A stretch of DNA of 64,000 nt, taken from the IMG/VR virus record IMGVR_UViG_3300032296_003821, positions 30,995 through 94,994 of that record; one strand, 5' to 3'. Numbering within the stretch: position 1 is the stretch's first letter; each line of letters begins with the position of its first letter. The notes beneath the pieces were generated by a model that had not been told where the DNA came from, did not search any database, and was given only the letters and a program-made list of their open reading frames with translations. A program made the translations under genes and the position numbers. Origin of the DNA: a virus. Shown one piece after another: positions 54,297 to 63,730 of this stretch.

Positions 54297-56369
54297 ATGG
54301 GGCTTTTAATTAAATTACAAGATGGGGATACCCAACTGAAATCACTCAAGTTTGGTAAAGATAGACCAAATGGGGGTGATAGTGGTCAACCATTTGTACA
54401 AAAGTCCATTGATGGTAAACAAGGATCATTTACACAATTAGATAATGATTTTTTATGGCGTGGTGGTATTCGTGCTCCTTTAGCAGCAGCACAAGATACA
54501 TCTCGCTTAACTCAATTTTTGTTTAATATAAAAAGCCCTGACGGGTTTCTTTTTACTACAAAGCAAAATCTTTTATCTAGAACAGGTACTAAAACGGAAG
54601 CATCTAAAGGACTTGCTTATGGTAACAGTACAGTAAATGAAGGGATTTATAATCCATTATCTACAATTGCTCAAGCAGGAGTAAATTATCTTGGATTTCA
54701 TTACAACAAACAAGGAATTGACCCTACAGGAAATTTTCCTAATCTAGGAATCATAACCTACCAGGAAGCTTTACGTGATCAATCTGTTGAAAATTTTCAA
54801 GAAACTAATCGTTTAGTTAAACTAAATAATTTATTAGTTACTAATGATAATAGTACAACAGATTTTAATGGAGTTAAAAAATATAGTTTAAATGGTCCTG
54901 GAGAAAGTATAATACTTTCTTATAGTGGTGGTCCTGGTTCTCAAATCGGAACAGGTACAACATATATAAAATATGCAACTGATAATAAAGGAGTTGCCCC
55001 ATTAAAGACCGGAGTTAACCTCCCCCAACCAGGAAAACCTTTAGACCAAATTGAACAGTCTAAATTTCAATTACCCGTAGGAGTATCTTCTTTGTTTAAT
55101 AGTGCTTCAACCCAACAAGTACCTATTTTAGCCAACGAACAAACTAATGGTTTAGCCAATATACCTGGGTATAATTCATATGAATATAATTTTTCAAATG
55201 ATGTTTACCAATCAGGATCTTTAACACCTGTTGTAGGTATAGATTCTTATTTAACCCGTTCCCAAGCAATAATTGAAAGATCATCAGGAAGTGCAATATA
55301 TGTTTCTCCAATAAATAATCTTTTACGTGTTGCTGGAATAGGAACTACACCTGGAGTAGATGGTAGTGGGAGACAAATTGTAGTTGACCCAATTTACAAT
55401 GTTGCTTTAGGTCATTTTGTAGCAGTAGGAGCTAAAGATTCGGGAGATACATCACCTGGTACTATTTTAGGGCAATACTCATCTGAAAATACATTATTTA
55501 ATGATAATTTAAATCAAAAATATACAACTTCTCCTAAAGATCATAAAAAAGGATATTTAGCTAATTTAGATAAAAATAGTGGTTACTATTATGATCCACA
55601 AGGAAAACTTTCTTATGTACTAAATCAATACCCTAGAGGTATAGCTCCTGACTTTAGAAAAACTTCTCGTAAAATTAGAGGATTTAACGATACCCCTGAA
55701 GGTGATTTCACTAACTACGATAAAATCACTGAATCTTCAGATTACATCAGTGTAGGTGCAAAATTAGTTGATAAAATATATTATGGTTCAAATGCCCAAA
55801 AACGCATTTCGGCTCCTATTAATAATGGAAAAGATATAATCCCATTTAGAATTACTATAGTAGATCCATTAGCTCCAAATTCAAAATCTACTCCATTAAA
55901 TTTTAGAGCCTATATTGATGATTTTTCAGATGATTATTCAGCCGATTGGACTAGTCAAACATATATGGGTAGAGCAGAAAAATTTTATCGTTACACCGGA
56001 TTTGATAGAAGTATTAATTTAAGTTTTACAATTGTTGCTGATAGTAAAAATAATCATTCAATAATGTATGAACAATTAAATACTTTAGCTGCATCTTTAG
56101 CCCCAACATATACAAGTGCTGGTTATATGGCTGGTAATTTACATCAGATTACCTTAGGAGATTATTTAGTTAATCAATGGGGTGTACTAACAGGCCTATC
56201 TTTCACCCCAGATGATGAATCTCCTTGGGGAGTTGAATCAGGAATGCAACTTCCCTTTTATATTAAAGTAACTGGTCTTAAATTTAATGTCATTCATAAC
56301 TTTAGACCTGAATCGTATTTTAATAAACCTCATAGATATATAGCACAAACCGCAGATACTAATGGCTAG
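54297..56369 (+). CDS. Baseplate/tail-tube-cap-like protein (gp48/gp54-type candidate)
   Basis: 690 aa. The C-terminal 180 residues include LNFRAYIDDFSDDYSADWTSQTYMGRAEKFYRYTGFDRSINLSFTIVADSK and GNLHQITLGDYLVNQWGVLTGLSFTPDDESPWGVESGMQLPFYIKVTGLKF, the pattern of tube-like baseplate caps or initiators in T4-like and contractile systems. The N-terminal 400 residues are a long beta-rich region not seen in T4 gp48 or gp54, which are about half this length. It probably nucleates the tube on the baseplate. The exact T4 equivalent is uncertain. It overlaps the next gene by eight bases. Confidence 0.5.
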   Translation: MGLLIKLQDGDTQLKSLKFGKDRPNGGDSGQPFVQKSIDGKQGSFTQLDNDFLWRGGIRAPLAAAQDTSRLTQFLFNIKSPDGFLFTTKQNLLSRTGTKTEASKGLAYGNSTVNEGIYNPLSTIAQAGVNYLGFHYNKQGIDPTGNFPNLGIITYQEALRDQSVENFQETNRLVKLNNLLVTNDNSTTDFNGVKKYSLNGPGESIILSYSGGPGSQIGTGTTYIKYATDNKGVAPLKTGVNLPQPGKPLDQIEQSKFQLPVGVSSLFNSASTQQVPILANEQTNGLANIPGYNSYEYNFSNDVYQSGSLTPVVGIDSYLTRSQAIIERSSGSAIYVSPINNLLRVAGIGTTPGVDGSGRQIVVDPIYNVALGHFVAVGAKDSGDTSPGTILGQYSSENTLFNDNLNQKYTTSPKDHKKGYLANLDKNSGYYYDPQGKLSYVLNQYPRGIAPDFRKTSRKIRGFNDTPEGDFTNYDKITESSDYISVGAKLVDKIYYGSNAQKRISAPINNGKDIIPFRITIVDPLAPNSKSTPLNFRAYIDDFSDDYSADWTSQTYMGRAEKFYRYTGFDRSINLSFTIVADSKNNHSIMYEQLNTLAASLAPTYTSAGYMAGNLHQITLGDYLVNQWGVLTGLSFTPDDESPWGVESGMQLPFYIKVTGLKFNVIHNFRPESYFNKPHRYIAQTADTNG

Positions 56370-56679
56370 ATATACTCAAATACCAATCATATCAACACCT
56401 GAAAATACTAATAGAAGATATATAAAGGTTAAATACCCTGAAATCCCCCGTGGACCTCAGGATATCTATGTGTATACTACTAAAGGTGATAGATTTGATT
56501 TATTAGCTCAATCATACTATGGAGATTCTTCTTTATGGTGGATTATAGCACTATGTAATTTAAATAATACAACCCCAGATTCAATTTATCCAAACGTTGG
56601 AGAACAAATTAGAATCCCTGCTTCTTCTAGAGTTGCAGGAATATTATCTGAATATGAAATTTTAAATAAAATAGTATAA
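56362..56679 (+). CDS. gp53: LysM-like baseplate protein (T4 gp53-like)
   Basis: 105 aa. The second half, IYVYTTKGDRFDLLAQSYYGDSSLWWIIALCNLNNTTPDSIYPNVGEQIRIPA, has the LysM-like fold pattern found in T4 gp53 and in P2 gpX-type tail proteins. The N-terminal 40 residues (RRYIKVKYPEIPRGPQD) are an extended arm. It would link the baseplate wedges or hub. It overlaps the tube-cap-like gene and is followed by the hub gene. Confidence 0.7.
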   Translation: MARYTQIPIISTPENTNRRYIKVKYPEIPRGPQDIYVYTTKGDRFDLLAQSYYGDSSLWWIIALCNLNNTTPDSIYPNVGEQIRIPASSRVAGILSEYEILNKIV

Positions 56680-56684
56680 TTGTT

Positions 56685-59600
56685 ATGCCAAATATTATAG
56701 GGGAACCTTTAAGACCATATGTCCAATCTCAAATCAAAGCACGTCAAGCTGCCCATGGTTCTGGGGTAAATGGAAATCGTACTCCTGAACAATTATCTTA
56801 TTTAAATTCCAAATCAGCCTGGGTAAAACTAGCTTCAGGTATTGCTGCTTCTGGTACAAGAACTCAATCAGAAAATCTTAGAAGTGGATTAAGCGGAATT
56901 ACTCTAGCTAAAAATTATGTTTTATTTGGAGGTATATCTCGTTTAGAAGGAAATAAATTAACCCCTAGAGGAAATGCTTCTAATAAAAATAATATATATG
57001 ATTGGTTTGATGGAGTTTATAATATAAATGCTCAAAACGACGCTCAATACAGTGGAGAAATGGGACTTGTTCCTATGCCTGGAATAATAGACGCCTCTAT
57101 AAAATGTGAAAACCGAGGATCTATTAAAAAAGCTACAGTAAACATTAAATGTTACAGTCCGGAACAATTTAAAATTTTAGATTTACTATATCTTAGAATC
57201 GGATATACAATGCTTCTTGAATGGGGTTGGGCTCCGTATTTAAATAATGGTGGAGGTTTAGAAAAAGGTTATTCTACTTTAATTGAAAATGAATTTTTTT
57301 CTAGTGATAAAGTATCTAATTTAGAATTTTTAGAAAAAATAGAAAATAAAAGAAAAGAACTTGATGGTAATTATGATGGATTACTATGTAGGGTAACAAA
57401 TTTTTCTTGGAATTTTAACCAAGATGGAACATATGATATTCAATTAAATCTAATTAGTTTAGGAGATATCATTGAATCTTTAAAAATTAATTTATCTCCT
57501 ACTAAAGAACTTTCTGAATATATTATAGGAGCATATAAACTTTATGGGGAAGAAACAATTGATGAAGAACAACTCAAAGAAAATCCTCCAGCACCATCAA
57601 CTAATATTATCTCAGCATATTTTTTTGTTCAAAGAATTTACTTAACTGAAAATTCAGAAAATGATAATTATTGGACTCATAATGATTGTGCTAGTACTGC
57701 GAATGGGGAAATAATTCAAGTTCCAACTAAAAAAATTATTCCTCCTGCAAAACAAATAATAGAAAGTAACCAAACAAAAGATGATTTTGTTTATTTTAAC
57801 TACAATACATTAGTAGATGATGAAGATGTATTAAATGATGATGGTTTTTACGTAAGATTTGGTCATCTTCTTGAATTTATTCAAGATAATTGTATATTTA
57901 AAATTAAAAATAAATTTGAAGATAGTATAAAAATAGATTTTGATGAGGAATCAAATAAAATGTATGTTTTTCCTTACCAAGTATCTTTAGATCCTCGTGT
58001 TTGTATAGTATCTAATACAGAAGAACTTGTAAAAACTAAAGAATATTATAAAGGACTCAAACCGTGGAAAGTTTTAGGAAGTAATCCCTATGGAAAAATG
58101 ATGAACATTTACCTTAATTGTAATATGGTAAATAGGATTATTACTGAAAAACAAGATGAAAATGGAAATATAGCTTTATTTGAATTGTTAGATAGTATAT
58201 GTACTGAATTAAATAAAGCTTTAGGAAATTTAAATAATTTAGATGTTTCTATAGATGAAGATACTTCTATTATCAAAATAATAGATGCTAGTTATGTTCC
58301 TGATATTTCAACAAATAATCAAGTATTAGAACTTTATGGATATGATGGTTCTACTTCTAATTTCGTTTATGATTTTAATATAAAAACAGAAATTACTAAT
58401 GATTTTGCTACAATGGCTTCCATTGGTTCAACAGCTGGGGGTTATGTTAAGGGAACAGAAAATACAATGTTTTCAAAATGGAATAAAGGATTAGTAGATC
58501 GATTTAAAGACGAATATGTCCCCCCAGCAAAATCGGTAGCTAAAAGTGAAGATATTAAAAAAGAACCCCCAATAATTTATGCTGAGGAGTTTTGGAATAA
58601 AAAATATGCTCCTTTTGGATTAACTCCTCCTCAAGATGTTGAAGCTGATCTTTTTACCTCAGATATTTGTGCATTAAGTGCTGAAAATATAGATAAAAAT
58701 TTAACTGTAGTTGATGAATTTTATAAATATTGCCAATATAAAATCCAACAACAACAAGAAAAATATGCATCTCCATCAACCGGTTTTATTCCTATTAGTT
58801 TAGGAATTACTCTTGAAGGGATCTCAGGAATCAAAATTTATAATTATATAGAAGTTTCTACTAGAATCCTCCCAGCTAATTACCCTGATTCATTAAAATT
58901 TATTATAAAAGGGGTTAACCATAAAATTGCTGATGGGAAATGGGAAACTGGAATTGAAACAGTTGTTATAGCTAATAATTTTAAAGAAGATGGTTCTCCT
59001 ATACTTTCTTATTCCCAAATAAAAGATATTGTATTAGCAACCATTAATGAAGGAGTTGCTAGCTCTAACAATCAAGACGCTGAAAGTAGAACATATACTC
59101 CTCCTGTAAGATTAGCTAATACTTCCCCTGAAGCATTAGCTGTAGCCGTATCTAGTGGAGCAGGACTTGCAGCAACTACTATAGGAGGTATTGGAAATAA
59201 AACCCTTGGAACAGCCGGTAAAAATGCATCTGTTGCTGATTTAAGTAGAGATGCTCTTTCTGCTCAAACAATTGAACAAATTGTTAAAGATTCTGGAGCT
59301 GGTAATTCTGTAACCGGGGGGATAATTAGATCTCGAATAGTAAAAATTGCAGCTTCATACGTAGGCCAATTCGAAATTGAAAACCCAGGAAAAAATATCC
59401 ATGGAGATGGCAGAACATACAGCCAAAACCCAGGGTGGTGGGATCCTGACTATCAAGCAAAATTTGCAAAAGCAAATCCTATTCTACAATATGGTAACTG
59501 GACTCCATCCCAACCTTGGTGTGCTTGGTTTTGTCAAGTTGTTTGGAGAGAAGCATATACTACTGGAAACGCATATGTTGATCCTCCTACTCAATATGCA

Positions 59601-60392
59601 ACTGAATATAAAAATATTTGGAATAATTATCTTTCTGCAGGGGGTGCTATAACTGCTGGTGTAGCATATGCTAAAACTAACTTCCAAAGACTTAAAAAGT
59701 TTATTACTTTGCAGGATGCTATAACTGGAAGATCTCTCCCTGAACCAGGTGATATAGCAGTTTATAGTTATGGTCACGTAGATTTAGTAGTTAAACCATT
59801 TATCACTGATGGTAAATTAACTGGATTCTCAGCTATTGGAGGAAATACAGGAGCAGGAGATGCTCGAAATGGTGGAGAAACTAAATATTATGCAAGAAAA
59901 GGAGATTGGAAATCCGTTGTTGGTTTTTGTAAAGTAATTGACCCTTTCAATCAAACCACAGACTACTCCTCAGCCCCTCCATCAGGATTACCTTCTGCTA
60001 ATAACTCAAATTCAACATCAAATTCTACTTCAAATCAACCAACATTTGAAGAACTTCAAGAAAAATCTGCAAGTGCATTTAATTCATTAGTATATCGTTT
60101 AGCTTTAATTTGGACATTAAAAGATAATTATGGTTCAAATGGAAAATATTTATTTTATAATTATAAAGGGGCAAATGATGATGAAGATGGAGCTGTAGAA
60201 GCTGCTAAAAATTGGATGAAAAAATCTGAACAACAAAATTTATTAAATAAATTAACTGATAAGGATCGAGAACAATTCAATAAATATCTTATTCAACTTT
60301 ATCAAAGAACCAAGTACGGAGGAAATAATATAACCTTTAAATCAGCATATAATAAAAAAGTTAAAGATAAAACTATAGACCCTGACTTTTAA
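56685..60392 (+). CDS. Baseplate hub with C-terminal CHAP-like hydrolase
   Basis: 1235 aa. The N-terminal part to about residue 780 is a beta-rich hub-like region (MGLVPMPGIIDASIKCENRGSIKKATVNIKCYSPEQF; YLRIGYTMLLEWGWAPYL; ITLEGISGIKIYNYIEVSTRILP). The segment about 880-1090 is a CHAP/NlpC-P60-like cysteine peptidase or amidase: SQPWCAWFCQVVWREA with Cys946, SYGHVDLVV with His1031 and the GGNTG loop. A Ser/Asn-rich linker and a helical tail complete it. It probably opens the peptidoglycan at infection, like T4 gp5/gp27 but with a different catalytic domain fused to the hub. Confidence 0.75.
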   Translation: MPNIIGEPLRPYVQSQIKARQAAHGSGVNGNRTPEQLSYLNSKSAWVKLASGIAASGTRTQSENLRSGLSGITLAKNYVLFGGISRLEGNKLTPRGNASNKNNIYDWFDGVYNINAQNDAQYSGEMGLVPMPGIIDASIKCENRGSIKKATVNIKCYSPEQFKILDLLYLRIGYTMLLEWGWAPYLNNGGGLEKGYSTLIENEFFSSDKVSNLEFLEKIENKRKELDGNYDGLLCRVTNFSWNFNQDGTYDIQLNLISLGDIIESLKINLSPTKELSEYIIGAYKLYGEETIDEEQLKENPPAPSTNIISAYFFVQRIYLTENSENDNYWTHNDCASTANGEIIQVPTKKIIPPAKQIIESNQTKDDFVYFNYNTLVDDEDVLNDDGFYVRFGHLLEFIQDNCIFKIKNKFEDSIKIDFDEESNKMYVFPYQVSLDPRVCIVSNTEELVKTKEYYKGLKPWKVLGSNPYGKMMNIYLNCNMVNRIITEKQDENGNIALFELLDSICTELNKALGNLNNLDVSIDEDTSIIKIIDASYVPDISTNNQVLELYGYDGSTSNFVYDFNIKTEITNDFATMASIGSTAGGYVKGTENTMFSKWNKGLVDRFKDEYVPPAKSVAKSEDIKKEPPIIYAEEFWNKKYAPFGLTPPQDVEADLFTSDICALSAENIDKNLTVVDEFYKYCQYKIQQQQEKYASPSTGFIPISLGITLEGISGIKIYNYIEVSTRILPANYPDSLKFIIKGVNHKIADGKWETGIETVVIANNFKEDGSPILSYSQIKDIVLATINEGVASSNNQDAESRTYTPPVRLANTSPEALAVAVSSGAGLAATTIGGIGNKTLGTAGKNASVADLSRDALSAQTIEQIVKDSGAGNSVTGGIIRSRIVKIAASYVGQFEIENPGKNIHGDGRTYSQNPGWWDPDYQAKFAKANPILQYGNWTPSQPWCAWFCQVVWREAYTTGNAYVDPPTQYATEYKNIWNNYLSAGGAITAGVAYAKTNFQRLKKFITLQDAITGRSLPEPGDIAVYSYGHVDLVVKPFITDGKLTGFSAIGGNTGAGDARNGGETKYYARKGDWKSVVGFCKVIDPFNQTTDYSSAPPSGLPSANNSNSTSNSTSNQPTFEELQEKSASAFNSLVYRLALIWTLKDNYGSNGKYLFYNYKGANDDEDGAVEAAKNWMKKSEQQNLLNKLTDKDREQFNKYLIQLYQRTKYGGNNITFKSAYNKKVKDKTIDPDF

Positions 60393-60403
60393 TACTTATT
60401 AAC

Positions 60404-61084
60404 ATGCCGTATTACCCATTATCCCAAATAAAATCTAATTTATACACTAATGGTGATGAATATATTTTATCTACTACTAAAGAAAATTATGTAGGATACT
60501 ACTATGAAGTTTCAAACGGAAAAAAATACACAGGAAAAACCCCACAAGATGGTTTAAATATTCTTCTTTTAAATTTAGTAAAAGATTTAAATGATTTTCC
60601 TAGAATTTCCCCAAATTCACCAGGTCTTACTCCATTTACATATTATAATTCGGTATTAACTTATTCTAAAACCCTATCTAATGGACAAACTCAAGAAGTA
60701 AGTTACCCTAGTGATGCTATTGATAAAAGTTATATCCAATCAAAACCATTACAACCAAGGGCTTTACCAACCCCCTCAGTAACTCAACCAACTCAAAAAG
60801 ACTACCAATTAGGAACATTTCAAAGATATTTTTGCAAAAAAAATAATGAAAATACTTATTTTGAAATAAATAAAAATACTTATGATTTACTTTCTACTAA
60901 TAACAATTCAATAGCTTGGGATCTTTATTCAGCAATTTATATAATGTGGTATCTTACAGGTAATAAAGATACAGTATTTAAAGCAAATAAAGGTTTAGTA
61001 GATGTAACTGAACGTACTCAAAAATGGTACGGATTCTCTCAATATTTTAAAGGCGATTTCTTAAAATATTACTTGGGTTCTTAA
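60404..61084 (+). CDS. Baseplate-region structural protein
   Basis: 226 aa. The opening PYYPLSQIKSNLYTNGDEYILSTTKENYVGYYYEVSNGKKYTG is one I recall from virion proteins of aquatic T4-like phages next to hub genes. The C-terminal half includes YQLGTFQRYFCKKNNENTYFEIN and WKWYGFSQYFKGDFL-like aromatic segments. No catalytic motif is seen. It is probably a baseplate component. It is the last structural gene before the replication genes. Confidence 0.6.
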   Translation: MPYYPLSQIKSNLYTNGDEYILSTTKENYVGYYYEVSNGKKYTGKTPQDGLNILLLNLVKDLNDFPRISPNSPGLTPFTYYNSVLTYSKTLSNGQTQEVSYPSDAIDKSYIQSKPLQPRALPTPSVTQPTQKDYQLGTFQRYFCKKNNENTYFEINKNTYDLLSTNNNSIAWDLYSAIYIMWYLTGNKDTVFKANKGLVDVTERTQKWYGFSQYFKGDFLKYYLGS

Positions 61085-61103
61085 AAATATGTTAGTATCT
61101 TTA
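61072..61103 (+). promoter_or_regulatory. Host-type (Bacteroidota) promoter
   Basis: CTTG ending at 61075, exactly 20 bp, then TATCTTTA at 61096-61103, the same -7 octamer and spacing as at 3939-3970. The ATG at 61108 follows four bases later, implying a very short leader. It marks the switch from late structural to replication genes. Confidence 0.6.
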
Positions 61104-61107
61104 CAGC

Positions 61108-62358
61108 ATGTACTGGCTGATAGAAGATCCTAAACATATTGAATTACTCGCAAGTTTAAAACATGATATAGCTTATGTTGAGGTAATACCCAACTCACAT
61201 AATTTACATGCTGTTGAAAACGATGTATGTGCTTTATATATCCGTCCAAAAGATGATTCAAAAGGATATATTATTCCGGTAAACCATAGCGAAACAATAA
61301 ATGCAACGATAGAGGATTGTTTAAAAGTATTAAACAGTATAAAACACATTTACGTAAGAGATAGAAAAGAATTTCTACATTATTTCCCTATTAAGCACTG
61401 TTACCAACCCTCACCCTCCCCCAATACGTATATACCTCAATTAACAACAGCTCACACACAAATTTACAATAGGTATCCGGAGATACAAAATTTAAACACT
61501 ATTGTACCGATAGTAAAACATTATGAGGTATGTGAGCAAAACTTTGCAAACTACGAAAAAATAAGATTTAACTCGTTTTATGATAAGGCGGCATTGGTGT
61601 TTAATCAACTAGAACGAGCGGGTATAAAAATAGACCAAGAGTTATTTGAACAGTACTTTGACAAAGAAGCAAACGAGTTTATATACACTCACTATAACCT
61701 AAACACATTAACAACAAGACCCTCAAATACTTTTAATAACATAAATTTTTCAGCATTACATAAATTCAATGGAGAAAGAAAATTTATTATACCGCGCAAT
61801 GATTCGTTTATCGAGATGGATATTAGTGCTTATCACCCTACCCTTCTTGCTAATTTACTTGACTACACTTTCGATAGCAGTGATATCCATGGCAGTTTTG
61901 CTAAGATGTATGGAGTGGATTACGCCCGAGCAAAAGAGATCACATTTAAGCAACTTTATGGTGGAGTTTGGAAAGAGTATAGGGAACTTCCCTTCTTTAA
62001 AAAAGTAGTAGCATATACGGACGATTTGTGGGAATCATTTAATTATGCGGGACATATCAAATGCCCAATTTCAGATCATAAGTTTTACAACAACGAACTG
62101 GAAGATATGAATCCACAAAAGTTGTTGAATTACGTGTTACAAAACTTGGAGACCGCAAATAACGTTAATATATTATATGAAATATTTAAGATATTGCGCG
62201 GGAAAAATACTAAACTCGTATTATATGTGTACGATTCGTTTTTATTTGATTATGATGAAAATGAACCGGACGTAATGCTTCAAATATTAGGAATATTTAA
62301 CAAATATAAATTACAAGTTAAAACCAAAAAAGGTACAAACTACGATAATATTAAATAA
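61108..62358 (+). CDS. Small family A DNA polymerase-like protein
   Basis: 416 aa. Palm motifs fit pol I: motif A FIEMDISAYHPTLLA (Asp238), motif B RAKEITFKQLYGG (Arg274, Lys276, Phe280, Tyr284) and motif C LYVYDSFLF (Asp376). LTTRPSNTFNNINFSAL (about 201-217) corresponds to the TGRLSS...NLQNIP region. The first 100 residues resemble a 3'-5' exonuclease fold (VCALYIRP...YIIPVNHSE) but lack the DxE motif. It is much shorter than phage pol I (about 600-700 aa). Motif C has Ser in place of the usual Glu/Asp, so activity is uncertain. T4 itself uses a family B polymerase. Confidence 0.65.
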   Translation: MYWLIEDPKHIELLASLKHDIAYVEVIPNSHNLHAVENDVCALYIRPKDDSKGYIIPVNHSETINATIEDCLKVLNSIKHIYVRDRKEFLHYFPIKHCYQPSPSPNTYIPQLTTAHTQIYNRYPEIQNLNTIVPIVKHYEVCEQNFANYEKIRFNSFYDKAALVFNQLERAGIKIDQELFEQYFDKEANEFIYTHYNLNTLTTRPSNTFNNINFSALHKFNGERKFIIPRNDSFIEMDISAYHPTLLANLLDYTFDSSDIHGSFAKMYGVDYARAKEITFKQLYGGVWKEYRELPFFKKVVAYTDDLWESFNYAGHIKCPISDHKFYNNELEDMNPQKLLNYVLQNLETANNVNILYEIFKILRGKNTKLVLYVYDSFLFDYDENEPDVMLQILGIFNKYKLQVKTKKGTNYDNIK

Positions 62359-62363
62359 AAGTT

Positions 62364-62825
62364 ATGAACATCACTTTGGAACAACCCCGTCATATGTATA
62401 ATCAATTCGACTATGATTTTACATTTGATACGTTATTGATGAACAATAGATTGTTTTGCACATTTACTTCCTTGGATGATTTAGAGGCGTTGGTTGGAGA
62501 ACTGTCAAGACGCTATTCCATTATGTACAATAAAATGTTTGTGTTGCATGTTAAAAGCAACAATGAATATGTTATTACATATAATGTTGACCAAGGCAAC
62601 ATAAATGATATTCCCGATAATACCATTTTGGTACATAGAAAAAAAGAATCAAACACACTATATACAATAAATGCCTTAAACGAGTTAATTAAAAAACTCA
62701 ATGGAGGAGCAGTTGATACAAATTTTCCAGTAAACTGGCAACACTACAGAAATTGTATATTGCTTACTCAACATAATGAGATAAAGCAACTAAACACAAA
62801 GATTTTCAAGATAGTTGAAATCTAG
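62364..62825 (+). CDS. Conserved replication-region protein of unknown function
   Basis: 153 aa, starting five bases after the polymerase-like gene with an AAAGTT leader. It has mixed alpha/beta content (YDFTFDTLLMNNRLFCTFTSLDDLEALVGELSRRY...YITYNVDQGN). No helicase or nuclease motif appears. Its place between a polymerase-like gene and gp32 suggests a DNA-transactions or gp59/loader-type accessory role, by position only. Confidence 0.5.
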   Translation: MNITLEQPRHMYNQFDYDFTFDTLLMNNRLFCTFTSLDDLEALVGELSRRYSIMYNKMFVLHVKSNNEYVITYNVDQGNINDIPDNTILVHRKKESNTLYTINALNELIKKLNGGAVDTNFPVNWQHYRNCILLTQHNEIKQLNTKIFKIVEI

Positions 62826-62857
62826 TTTGGTTTAGTGAATAAAGGTTATTATATTAA
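62826..62857 (+). promoter_or_regulatory. Host-type promoter before gp32
   Basis: TTTG at 62826-62829, exactly 20 bp, then TATATTAA at 62850-62857, a partial match to TAnnTTTG. It sits immediately after the stop of the previous gene and 28 bases before the gp32 ATG. Confidence 0.5.
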
Positions 62858-62885
62858 AGTTGTAAACAAATAAATTAGTTATATT

Positions 62886-63716
62886 ATGAATCTTGATGCT
62901 ATTAAGAAAAAGCTTGAGTCCATGCAAAAACAACCCTCATCAGGTGGTGGCTCAAACAACCAAACAAAGCGCTTTAAACCGCAAGTTGGTAAACAAACGG
63001 TTCGTGTTGTTCCTTTCAAATACAACAAAGACTTTCCATTTACGGAAATGAAATTCTACTATGGTATTGGTAGTAAAAAGGTAATCGCTTCTCCTTTGAA
63101 CTGGGGTGAAAAAGATCCAATTGCTGAATTTGCAAAACAACTTCGTGGTACAAACGACAAAGAAAACTGGCGCTTGGCTAAGAAATTAGATCCGAAAGTT
63201 CGTATCTTTGCTCCTGTAATTGTTCGTGGACAAGAATCTGAAGGTGTTCACTTGTGGGAATTTGGTAAAGAAATTTACGAGGCATTCTTGCAAATGGCTG
63301 CTGATGAAGAAGTAGGTGACTTCACAGACATCATGACTGGCCGTGACATTAAATTGGTTACTGTAGGTCCTGAATCAACAGGTACTGTGTACAACAAAAC
63401 TACTATTCAACCGTCAATGAAAACATCCCCATTATCTGAAGATAATAAAGAATTGGAATTGTGGTTGGATGATCAAGTTAATCCAAAAGACATTTACAAA
63501 ATGCTTCCTTTTGATGAGATCAAAGCAGCACTTCAAGAATGGTTAAACCCTGAAGAAGATGAAGACTTTACTCCATCAGATGGCCTATTAGTAGTAGAAG
63601 AAAAGGAAGAAAAACCTCAATCAAACTATAGCTTGTCTGCTAAACCAGCAGCTAAAAAATCAAAAGCAGAAACTTTTGACGATTTGTTTGAAGAGGATGA
63701 TGACATGCCATTTTAA
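62886..63716 (+). CDS. gp32: Single-stranded DNA-binding protein (T4 gp32-like)
   Basis: 276 aa. N-terminal KKKLESMQKQ, core FPFTEMKFYYGIGSKKVIASPLNWGEKDPIAEF and the acidic C-terminus ETFDDLFEEDDDMPF, which recruits partner proteins in T4, define the family. The core aromatic strand YYGIG is present. Unlike T4 gp32 there is no Cys anywhere, so the zinc site between strands has been lost. It coats ssDNA in replication and recombination, alongside the adjacent uvsX. Strong A-rich leader. Confidence 0.9.
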   Translation: MNLDAIKKKLESMQKQPSSGGGSNNQTKRFKPQVGKQTVRVVPFKYNKDFPFTEMKFYYGIGSKKVIASPLNWGEKDPIAEFAKQLRGTNDKENWRLAKKLDPKVRIFAPVIVRGQESEGVHLWEFGKEIYEAFLQMAADEEVGDFTDIMTGRDIKLVTVGPESTGTVYNKTTIQPSMKTSPLSEDNKELELWLDDQVNPKDIYKMLPFDEIKAALQEWLNPEEDEDFTPSDGLLVVEEKEEKPQSNYSLSAKPAAKKSKAETFDDLFEEDDDMPF

Positions 63717-63730
63717 TTTGAACTAAGGTT

